NCBI GenBank assembly: GCA_030628805.1
Contig: DAOVQG010000246.1
Location: forward strand, 1 to 7,084
Reading direction: 5' to 3'
DNA length: 7,084 nucleotides
DNA from: JAGMDK01 sp023128695
GTDB taxonomy: Bacteria; Planctomycetota; Phycisphaerae; UBA1845; Fen-1342
The number at the start of each line of letters is the position of its first letter. The first letter of the stretch is position 1. A program made the position numbers and the translations under genes. Positions 1-7,013 of the stretch are shown one piece after another. The notes beneath the pieces are model-generated. The model did not search any database, had not been told where the DNA came from, and was given only the letters and a program-made list of their open reading frames with translations.

Positions 1-75
1 CAAGAGCAGTGGCACACCAGCCCATCAATTGACGAGCGACAGAGCACTAGGAGAATCGCCGCCGAAAAGGTCTGG

Positions 76-104
76 TTGCCGAGTTTGACCAATGGCCCTA
101 TACT
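76..104 (+). promoter_or_regulatory. Candidate sigma70-type promoter for rpsO-pnp
   Basis: A -35-like TTGCCG at 76-81 and a -10-like TATACT at 99-104 are separated by exactly 17 nt. They match the housekeeping consensus at 4 of 6 and 5 of 6 positions. Transcription would start near 111 and give rpsO a leader of about 240 nt that includes the palindrome and tandem repeats downstream. The spacing and the -10 are good. A second promoter nearer to rpsO cannot be excluded, and planctomycete promoters are poorly defined. Confidence 0.45.
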
Positions 105-166
105 AAGTCTGGTTATTAGTAAATGACCGTGCGCGAGTTTGCGCCAGTTCGATGTGCGAAAGACCG

Positions 167-184
167 CGCGGGCTGAAGCCCGCG
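167..184. repeat. GC-rich palindrome cgcgggct-ga-agcccgcg
   Basis: Two perfect 8-nt arms (167-174 and 177-184) flank a 2-nt centre. The ggctgaagcc core resembles a short interspersed palindrome that I associate with intergenic regions of planctomycetes and some other GC-rich bacteria; that association is from memory and not tested. No T-run follows, so it is not an intrinsic terminator for an upstream gene. The tandem repeat array begins inside its right arm. Confidence 0.55.
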
Positions 185-258
185 GCTCTTCCTTGGCGCA
201 CGATCACGCGGCTCTTTGTTGGCGCGCGATCACGCGGCTCTTTGTTGGCGCGCGATCA
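181..258. repeat. Three tandem copies of a 26-bp unit
   Basis: Copies lie at 181-206, 207-232 and 233-258 with no intervening bases. Copies 2 and 3 are identical; copy 1 differs from them at three positions (cc for tg at unit positions 11-12, and a for g at unit position 20). Each unit begins cgcggctctt and ends cgatca. The array sits about 90 nt upstream of rpsO and begins within the preceding palindrome, as if a piece of that palindrome had been captured and duplicated. There are no unique spacers, so it is not a CRISPR. Confidence 0.85.
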
Positions 259-291
259 CGCACGGTTATGAAGATGGCAGGCTGTTTCGGC

Positions 292-309
292 TCCCTCGGC
301 CCGGAGGGG
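292..309 (+). promoter_or_regulatory. Small GC-rich hairpin in the rpsO leader
   Basis: ccctc at 293-297 pairs with gaggg at 304-308, extendable by a T-G pair, around a 6-nt loop. It ends 26 nt before the rpsO Shine-Dalgarno. S15 represses its own mRNA in many bacteria by binding a structured leader, and those leaders differ between phyla, so this is a candidate site. The S15 link is inference; only the inverted repeat is seen. Confidence 0.25.
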
Positions 310-335
310 CGCGGCTGAAGCACGCCCAAGTATGA

Positions 336-340
336 AAGGA
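336..340 (+). promoter_or_regulatory. Ribosome binding site that decides the rpsO start
   Basis: AAGGA lies 8 nt before the ATG at 349 but only 2 nt before the ATG at 343. The spacing favours the second ATG as the rpsO start. Confidence 0.65.
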
Positions 341-348
341 ACATGGGC

Positions 349-618
349 ATGGCATTGAGCATTGAGAATAAGAGCGAAATCGTCCAAACGCACCGGCGAC
401 ACGAGGGAGACACGGGGTCGGCGGAAGTGCAGATCGCGTTGCTGACCACGCGTATCGCACAACTCACGGAGCATCTGAAGATTCACAAGAAGGATCATTC
501 GTCCCGGCGCGGCTTGCTGAAGATGGTCGGCAAACGCTCGGGTTTGTTAAAGTTTCTCGCCCGTCAGAACCGTGAGCGTTACCTCACCACGATCGGGAAA
601 CTCGGTTTACGCAGATAG
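349..618 (+). CDS. rpsO: 30S ribosomal protein S15
   Basis: Encodes S15, a primary-binding protein of the small ribosomal subunit that contacts the central domain of 16S rRNA and nucleates platform assembly. It also helps form an intersubunit bridge. The product is 89 residues, the usual length for the family. Diagnostic stretches are G20-D-T-G-S24 and the rRNA-binding segment H46-KKDHSSRRGLL-L57 followed by the C-terminal KLGLRR. The family's conserved H42, D49 and S52 are present. I chose the ATG at 349 over that at 343 because of Shine-Dalgarno spacing and because the resulting N-terminus (MALS) matches the family. It precedes pnp by 149 nt with no terminator, the classical rpsO-pnp arrangement. 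The leader may carry an S15 autoregulatory fold. Confidence 0.97.
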   Translation: MALSIENKSEIVQTHRRHEGDTGSAEVQIALLTTRIAQLTEHLKIHKKDHSSRRGLLKMVGKRSGLLKFLARQNRERYLTTIGKLGLRR

Positions 619-635
619 GCGGGTAGGGCCATCCG

Positions 636-714
636 GTATCCTTCGCTTTTACGTTCCCCGGCACTAGCCCGTAGGGGGATACTGTACCTGTTCGGACGTG
701 TGGATGTGGTACAG
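636..714 (+). promoter_or_regulatory. Inverted repeats in the rpsO-pnp spacer
   Basis: Three pairings are visible. gtatcc at 636-641 pairs with ggatac at 677-682. tcccc at 655-659 pairs with gggga at 675-679. ctgtacc at 682-688 pairs with ggtacag at 708-714 around a 19-nt loop. The first two share bases 677-679 and so exclude each other, giving alternative folds. In Escherichia coli the pnp leader forms a stem cut by RNase III, after which PNPase represses its own translation; a similar role here is inference. There is no T-run, so this is not an intrinsic terminator. Confidence 0.4.
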
Positions 715-767
715 GCGATGGGGCGGAACAAAGCCAGTCGGCGGCAGATAAAAGAGAGTAAGAAAAA

Positions 768-2863
<2,096 letters not shown>

Positions 2864-2873
<10 letters not shown>

Positions 2874-2950
2874 TCCTTGCGGGTGCCCGCGGACACTTCT
2901 TGCACGGGCTGCCCGTTTGGCAGGTGCCGGACGAATCCCGTTTCGGCCGG
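2864..2950 (+). terminator. Three consecutive hairpins at the pnp 3' end, possible terminator or mRNA end
   Basis: Hairpin 1, caagga-ttag-tccttg (2864-2879), has the pnp stop codon in its loop. Hairpin 2, acggg-ctg-cccgt (2904-2916), is followed by a short TTT. Hairpin 3 (2927-2950) pairs ccgg-a-cgaa with ttcg-g-ccgg, 8 pairs with one A-G mismatch and a 6-nt loop. The nearest longer T-run (2965-2968) is 14 nt beyond hairpin 3, so none is a textbook intrinsic terminator. They may stabilise the 3' end or act with Rho. Confidence 0.35.
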
Positions 2951-2997
2951 ACACGTCGCTGACATTTTGTTGGACCGGTCGTGTTAGGGATGAGTAA

Positions 2998-3094
2998 GAC
3001 TGAACAGTGGGCGTTCAGTCGTCGTTCGGGCTGGTTGGTCCGGAAACGGGCCGACGGTTGTACGTGAGTCGCCACGATCACGTCTCGGCGACTC
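2998..3094 (+). promoter_or_regulatory. Structured 5' leader of the cold-shock gene
   Basis: Two perfect 8-bp stems stand before the cold-shock gene. gactgaac (2998-3005) pairs with gttcagtc (3013-3020) around a 7-nt loop. gagtcgcc (3066-3073) pairs with ggcgactc (3087-3094) around a 13-nt loop and ends 2 nt before the Shine-Dalgarno. Cold-shock mRNAs such as cspA are known to have long, temperature-responsive leaders, so this is a candidate RNA switch. I found no convincing promoter between pnp and these stems, so the transcript start is unknown. The stems are seen; the function is inferred. Confidence 0.45.
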
Positions 3095-3096
3095 TC

Positions 3097-3102
3097 GGAG
3101 GT
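3097..3102 (+). promoter_or_regulatory. Strong Shine-Dalgarno of the cold-shock gene
   Basis: GGAGGT stands 7 nt before the ATG at 3110. It is the strongest ribosome site in the window that is placed to serve a gene, and it is immediately next to the 3066-3094 stem, so stacking or unfolding of that stem could alter its access. Confidence 0.8.
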
Positions 3103-3109
3103 CGGTGAC

Positions 3110-3328
3110 ATGACGGACGGCAATGTGAAATGGTTTGACACGAAGAAGGGCTACGGATTCATTAACGGTCCGAAAGGCCAGGATGTCTTCGTCCACTACT
3201 CCAGCATCGAGGGCGACGGCTTCCGTTCGCTCCGCGAGGGCGAGGCGGTCGAGTATGAGCTGATCGAGACCGCGAAGGGTCTGGCCGCAAATCACGTCCA
3301 GGTGTGTGATCAAGTGGTACCGCGGTAA
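3110..3328 (+). CDS. Cold-shock domain protein (CspA family)
   Basis: A 72-residue single cold-shock domain (OB fold) that binds single-stranded RNA or DNA and acts as an RNA chaperone in the cytoplasm; members may be cold-induced or constitutive. The family start G4-NVKWFD is followed by RNP1 (K13-GYGFI-I18) and RNP2 (V26-FVHY-Y30), and the conserved GLAANHV near the end. The length is typical (E. coli CspA is 70 residues). The start is fixed by an excellent Shine-Dalgarno. It lies 236 nt after pnp with several hairpins between, and 92 nt before a sensor kinase gene on the same strand. Functional coupling with PNPase in RNA turnover at low temperature is plausible but not shown. I give no symbol because csp paralogs cannot be told apart here. 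Confidence 0.95.
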   Translation: MTDGNVKWFDTKKGYGFINGPKGQDVFVHYSSIEGDGFRSLREGEAVEYELIETAKGLAANHVQVCDQVVPR

Positions 3329-3363
3329 GTCACACGCGTATCATCAGGAGGGCGAGATCACAC

Positions 3364-3393
3364 GGCGCCTACAGCGCGGGGCTGTGGTGCGCC
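3364..3393 (+). promoter_or_regulatory. Strong hairpin between the cold-shock and kinase genes
   Basis: ggcgcctacagc (3364-3375) pairs with gctgtggtgcgcc (3381-3393): 12 pairs including one T-G wobble, with one bulged T at 3388 and a 5-nt loop. No T-run follows, so intrinsic termination is unlikely. It may separate expression of the two genes by Rho-dependent termination, 3'-end protection or processing. It ends 17 nt before the kinase ribosome site. Confidence 0.4.
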
Positions 3394-3410
3394 ACGCCCC
3401 AACTGGAATC

Positions 3411-3414
3411 GGAG
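3411..3414 (+). promoter_or_regulatory. Ribosome binding site supporting the TTG start of the kinase
   Basis: GGAG lies 6 nt before TTG at 3421. No in-frame ATG or GTG exists between 3340 and 3421, so the TTG is the best start, and the FHA domain begins directly after it. Confidence 0.6.
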
Positions 3415-3420
3415 TACGGT

Positions 3421-5091
3421 TTGGCGACACTGATTGTCTTGCAGGGGCCCGACAAAGGACGCACGTTGCGGACCGCCGATGAAACTGTGCTCATCGGGCG
3501 CGGCAGCACCCAGATTCCACTGACCGATCAAACCATCAGCCGGCGACATGCCGAGTTGAAGATGGTCGCTGACGGCTGGGTGCTCACCGATCTGAACAGC
3601 TCGAACGGCACCTACATCAACGGCGTGCGCATCGAGAAGCCGACGCGGCTCAAGCACGGCGATCAGATCCGGGTGGGCGGTACCCTGCTGGTCTACACCG
3701 GCGACGAATCGGTCCAGCAGTTCTCCGGCGCCGGCATTCCTCAAAACCTGGTGACGCTTGACGCCGGCAGCCCGACCATAGTGGATTCCTCCGTCGTGGC
3801 GACCGCGCCGTCCAACGAAGACAGCGTCGTGTTGGCGGCCCCAGAGACGGTGTACGCGGTCAAGGCCTGGAACGTAATGCGCGAGCTGTCGCACGTGATC
3901 GGCAGCCTCCTGCCGACCGATCAGCTCCTGGCCCGCGTGCTGGACATCGTCTTCGAGGAAGCCGAGGTTGACCGCGGCGTGATCTTCGTGCGGGATGAGA
4001 CCACCGACGAGTTGCTGCCGGAAGTGGTCCGTTTTCGCGGGCCGCGGGATCAGGAGCCGAACGGCAAGCCGATCATCGCCTCGCGGACGATCATGAATCA
4101 CGTGGTCGAGTCTCGGGAGGGCGTGCTCTGCTCGAACGCCATCGCGGACAAGCGGTTCAAGAGCGGCAAGAGCGTCCAAAACCTGGGGCTGCGCTCGGTC
4201 ATTTGCGTGCCGATCGTGGCCCGGAACCAGATTCTGGGCGTCATTCACCTCGATTGCCCCGTCACGCGGCATACGTATGGCGAATCCGAGTTGCGACTGA
4301 TCACCGCCATCGGTTACCAGACCGGCTTGGCGATCGAAAACGCCCGGCTGGTACAGTCGCACTTGCGTCAGGAACGCATGGCGGCCGCCGGCGAGACCGT
4401 GGCGTACCTCTCTCATTACATCAAGAACCTGCTCCAGGGGATGCTAAGCGGGGCGGACATTCTGGAGCGCGGCCTTGACAAACGCGACCTCACGTTGACT
4501 GGGCAGGGCTGGAACATCGTCGAACGCAATCTGGACCGCTCCTACAACCTCATGATGAACATGCTCGCCTTCAGCAAGCCCCGCGAGCCGCGGCTTGAGC
4601 ACCTCCAGCTCAACCGCATCGTCGAAGAGGTGGTTACATTGGTACAGAAACAGGCGGACGCGAAAAAGGTCATGCTGCTGACCGAACTGGACGAACACGC
4701 CCCCCCGATCCCGATCGACTACGACGGCGTCCACCAGGTGGCGCTCAACATCATCACGAATGCGATCGACGCCGTCGAACCAAACAAGGGCGTCGTCAAT
4801 GTTCGCACGCGCTACGACTCCGCCCGGCGCCAGGCGATGCTGTCAGTGACCGACAACGGCCCCGGCGTCCCGGAGGAGCTGCGCGACAAGGTCTTCGACG
4901 CGTTCCATTCCACCAAAGGTCACGGCGGGACCGGACTGGGGCTGTCGGTGGCCCGCAAAATCGTCCGCGAGTTGGGTGGGCGAATCGAGCTGATCAGCCC
5001 GCCGGAGGGCGGCGCAGAGTTCCTGGTCCGCCTCTCAGCGGTCGAGCGCGTGCAGCCCGGCAAAGGCGATACGCAGGGCCCGCCGCGCTAG
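3421..5091 (+). CDS. Soluble FHA-GAF sensor histidine kinase
   Basis: A 556-residue two-component kinase expected to autophosphorylate on histidine and pass phosphate to a response regulator. The FHA domain (about 1-95) has G26-R27, S40-RRH-H43, N62-G63 and N67-G68, the residues that bind phosphothreonine peptides. A GAF domain follows (about 150-310), a small-molecule or redox sensing module. The dimerisation helix carries H332 in LSHYIKNLLQG. The ATPase domain has the N box (N443, N447), G1 box D478-NGPG-G482, F box (F492-F495) and G2 box G503-TGLGL-L508. No signal peptide or membrane span is visible, so it is cytoplasmic. The H box is atypical: the residue after the histidine is Y, where E or D is usual. 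FHA plus kinase suggests cross-talk with Ser/Thr kinases, which is inference. No response regulator lies in the window. The start is TTG, and the stop overlaps that of the convergent methyltransferase gene. Confidence 0.92.
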   Translation: MATLIVLQGPDKGRTLRTADETVLIGRGSTQIPLTDQTISRRHAELKMVADGWVLTDLNSSNGTYINGVRIEKPTRLKHGDQIRVGGTLLVYTGDESVQQFSGAGIPQNLVTLDAGSPTIVDSSVVATAPSNEDSVVLAAPETVYAVKAWNVMRELSHVIGSLLPTDQLLARVLDIVFEEAEVDRGVIFVRDETTDELLPEVVRFRGPRDQEPNGKPIIASRTIMNHVVESREGVLCSNAIADKRFKSGKSVQNLGLRSVICVPIVARNQILGVIHLDCPVTRHTYGESELRLITAIGYQTGLAIENARLVQSHLRQERMAAAGETVAYLSHYIKNLLQGMLSGADILERGLDKRDLTLTGQGWNIVERNLDRSYNLMMNMLAFSKPREPRLEHLQLNRIVEEVVTLVQKQADAKKVMLLTELDEHAPPIPIDYDGVHQVALNIITNAIDAVEPNKGVVNVRTRYDSARRQAMLSVTDNGPGVPEELRDKVFDAFHSTKGHGGTGLGLSVARKIVRELGGRIELISPPEGGAEFLVRLSAVERVQPGKGDTQGPPR

Positions 5092-6650
5092 GTGAATAGG
5101 CTCATCTGCTTCCGCGGACTGATACCCGCGACTGCTTGCAGTATGGGAGCGGCGGATACTCTCGCCAACTCCTTTGGCTCAAGCTTATACAGCCCACCGC
5201 CATACACCCGACTTTCTCCGAGAAACATCTCTGTCGTGATGGTCTGCATTACTTCAAAGACCGTGCTGACTAGACGTGGCTCGTGCTCAAGCACTTCTTT
5301 CAATTGGCCCTTTGGGTAGAGTAGAAGATATACGTTCGCGGCGGTGGCATCTGACTTGTTCCACATAAAGCGGAACGGTTTATTATCGTTGACGGCACGG
5401 CCCATGTAAGTGCAGACAAACGGCGCGGGTGCGCGCTGCTCCTGCGAGTACCACGGAATGCGCCGACTGGCTAGATAGCCCTCGTGGATTCCGCGTTTTA
5501 TGCCTTGCTCCAGATAGGCCCAAAAGTCGGGAAAGCATTGCTGTAGCTCCCGCTTGGGCAAATGGCAGTCGATTAAAGCGAGCGGTTGTTTAACCTTCGG
5601 ATATCCATCTGGTCTTCGCTCAATGACCGTACAACGCAGGTGGCGCGGGCTCGGTAAGATGGGCTTGAGGAATCTAGCGGGGATGCCGACTTCGCGAGCC
5701 TCATCGAGTGGCAGGATAAAAAAGCCGTTTGCGCCTGTTGCAAGCCCTCGCTTTATGATGAATAAATCACCGAGGGGCACGGAATCTACTGTGGTGATGG
5801 TATCTGTTGAGTGCGGATACTTGGTCCACTTGTGAGTTGCCCGAAGCTCGTCCAAAGAGACTTTATCTTTGCGAATCGGCTTCTGAAGACGACCGCCGAA
5901 TGACAGAATGGCCGTGTGGTTCGTAGATGGTTTCGTCTTGCGATAAATAACGATTGCGGATGATACGAGGGCATCGGAAAACTGTACGTCAGAGGGGCAG
6001 AAGCGATGGATTTGCAGAAGCTTGACGCGAGTAGTTAGATAGCGTTTGACCGTATTGCCGTAATTAACATCCATAAACTCGGACGGAATAAGCCAAACTG
6101 CCAAGGCATCATCGGCGAGCCAATCATGCGAGAGCAACAGGAAATAGACGTACAGCCCTGCAAGCCCACTTACTTCTAAGCCAAGCTCGTGCGCTACGCG
6201 CCTCTTCAGTCGAAGCTTTTCATCATGTCGCAGATGGTGATGGCGTACATAGGGTGGATTGGTGAGAATAAGATTGAAGCGGTTTTCAGGTGAGGGTGCT
6301 TGCAGTCGAGTGAAATCTTGGGGCGTGACTTCCAGCCCCAAAGGTTGCCATAGAACGGATGCTGCTTCGGCGAAAGCCATATCAAGCTCAACACCCGCCG
6401 CGCGTGTGATGCTCTCCGCGGGGAATGCCTGACATAGAGCCGAGAAGAAGGAGCCTGTTCCAATCGCGGGATCAAGAAAGGAGACCGCCTGATTACGCAG
6501 CTTCGTGCACGCGTATCGAGCAATATCGAGGGCTAATACAGGTGGCGTGGCAAACTGGCCCCAGCGATTGCGTTCACTTGCGCTCTTGAGAGCATCCAAA
6601 TGCTCTTGCTCGCAGAGACGGCGCTTTTCTATGTCGTCAAGGTTGCACAT
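5088..6650 (-). CDS. N6-adenine DNA methyltransferase, type II restriction-modification class
   Basis: A 520-residue S-adenosylmethionine-dependent methyltransferase that should methylate the N6 of adenine within a specific DNA site. Motifs run in gamma-class order: motif X G31-QFATPP-P37, motif I D60-PAIGTGS-F68 for cofactor binding, a motif II acid at E88, D112 as likely motif III, and the catalytic motif IV N131-PP-Y134. The C-terminal half, with an RRIPWYSQEQRAPAP stretch and RVYGGGLYKLEPKEL, looks like the target-recognition region of M.PstI/M.BsuBI/M.XamI-like enzymes (family judged from memory). I chose the ATG at 6650, preceded at 8 nt by AGGG; a TTG at 6695 would add 15 residues but has no well-placed ribosome site. 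No restriction enzyme is in the window. GC looks lower than in pnp (30 of 60 at 5941-6000 against 46 of 60 at 2581-2640), suggesting transfer. The gene appears intact and may now be solitary. Confidence 0.88.
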   Translation of the reverse strand: MCNLDDIEKRRLCEQEHLDALKSASERNRWGQFATPPVLALDIARYACTKLRNQAVSFLDPAIGTGSFFSALCQAFPAESITRAAGVELDMAFAEAASVLWQPLGLEVTPQDFTRLQAPSPENRFNLILTNPPYVRHHHLRHDEKLRLKRRVAHELGLEVSGLAGLYVYFLLLSHDWLADDALAVWLIPSEFMDVNYGNTVKRYLTTRVKLLQIHRFCPSDVQFSDALVSSAIVIYRKTKPSTNHTAILSFGGRLQKPIRKDKVSLDELRATHKWTKYPHSTDTITTVDSVPLGDLFIIKRGLATGANGFFILPLDEAREVGIPARFLKPILPSPRHLRCTVIERRPDGYPKVKQPLALIDCHLPKRELQQCFPDFWAYLEQGIKRGIHEGYLASRRIPWYSQEQRAPAPFVCTYMGRAVNDNKPFRFMWNKSDATAANVYLLLYPKGQLKEVLEHEPRLVSTVFEVMQTITTEMFLGESRVYGGGLYKLEPKELARVSAAPILQAVAGISPRKQMSLFT

Positions 6651-6652
6651 CC

Positions 6653-6814
6653 CTAGAGCCCTATGTGCTCCATATCGTCGATGCGATGTTCCCAAATCCA
6701 GTCAATGCCTTCCGCAGCCTCATAGCCGAGGTAACCGCTATCGAAGTAACCGCAAAGAAACAGAACAAACTCAACCATTGCATTCATGCGAAAACTGAAT
6801 GTCCCTGGCTCCAT
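6653..6814 (-). CDS. Small protein or C-terminal gene remnant upstream of the methyltransferase
   Basis: A 53-codon frame beginning ATG at 6814 and ending TAG at 6655-6653, with only 2 nt between its stop and the methyltransferase ATG, so translation could be coupled. I do not recognise the product. It begins MEPGTFSFRMNAMVEFVLFL, then has a Y/G-rich and acidic middle and an IDWIWEHRIDDMEHI end. This composition, rich in W, Y, G and D, looks like real folded protein and unlike a random frame. The ATG has no good ribosome site, and the same frame stays open upstream to a TAA at 6949-6947, through half of the repeat element. It may therefore be the C-terminal end of a longer gene broken by the repeat. 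A restriction endonuclease partner of the methyltransferase is one candidate; that is inference from position only. Confidence 0.5.
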   Translation of the reverse strand: MEPGTFSFRMNAMVEFVLFLCGYFDSGYLGYEAAEGIDWIWEHRIDDMEHIGL

Positions 6815-6861
6815 GTCTTGAACGGGCTTGCCTGTCGGGTGCTCGCGCTGCTCCGAATTGA

Positions 6862-7013
6862 ACCACGAAGGACACGAAGACCACGAAGTCGAGTTGGGTG
6901 AGCACGGCCCGCCAATGATCGGCGGGTAAAACCAGACCTGCCCGGCTTACACGAGCAGGCCACATTAAGTGACACACTTCCCATAACTTCGTGTACTTCG
7001 TGCTCTTCGTGGT
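6862..7013. repeat. Bipartite inverted element with CACGAAG heptamers
   Basis: The left arm (6862-6889) holds CACGAAG at 6864-6870, 6873-6879 and 6882-6888, a strict 9-nt period. The right arm (6986-7013) holds the reverse complement CTTCGTG at 6987-6993, 6996-7002 and 7005-7011. The 28-nt arms pair at 24 positions, and the four mismatches lie in the 2-nt spacers between heptamers. The 96-nt core contains a cccgcc/ggcggg hairpin (6908-6913 with 6921-6926) and a cctgc/gcagg pair (6937-6941 with 6955-6959). It carries no transposase. It looks like a small non-coding mobile or palindromic element; similar CACGAAG strings are, from memory, frequent between genes in planctomycetes and relatives. 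Confidence 0.75.

Larger units (their letters stand above)
1..342. other. Leader and left-edge region with no confident gene
   Basis: I see no gene that can be supported here. Plus-strand frame 1 is open from the window edge to a TGA at 124-126 (41 codons), but its translation has no recognisable family features and the frame runs through the candidate promoter, so I do not call it the end of an upstream gene. The other two plus frames stop within about the first 90 nt. What the stretch does hold is a candidate promoter, a GC-rich palindrome, a 26-bp tandem repeat and a small hairpin before rpsO, each listed separately. Confidence 0.5.

Noticed and set aside
85..90. TTGACC as a -35 box
   Set aside because: It is only 8 nt from the TATACT at 99-104. 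TTGCCG at 76-81 gives the correct 17-nt spacing.
181..258. CRISPR array
   Set aside because: The 26-bp copies are contiguous, with no spacers and no cas genes nearby.
343..348. ATG at 343 as the rpsO start
   Set aside because: Only 2 nt separate it from the Shine-Dalgarno; the ATG at 349 has 8 nt and gives the family's usual 89 residues.
3358..4416. A 352-codon open frame on the minus strand opposite the kinase
   Set aside because: It is H/D/G/R-rich low-complexity translation typical of antisense frames; the FHA-GAF kinase accounts for the DNA.
6651..6695. TTG at 6695 as the methyltransferase start
   Set aside because: It has no well-placed ribosome site, and it would overlap most of the 3' part of the 53-codon frame; the ATG at 6650 fits better.
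6665..6901. A 78-codon plus-strand frame overlapping the small upstream gene
   Set aside because: Its C-terminal part is translated from the CACGAAG repeat, it has no clear ribosome site, and the minus-strand 53-codon frame has better composition and operon placement.
6908..6926. cccgcc/ggcggg hairpin as an intrinsic terminator
   Set aside because: No T-run follows on either strand; on the minus strand the T-rich stretch precedes the stem.
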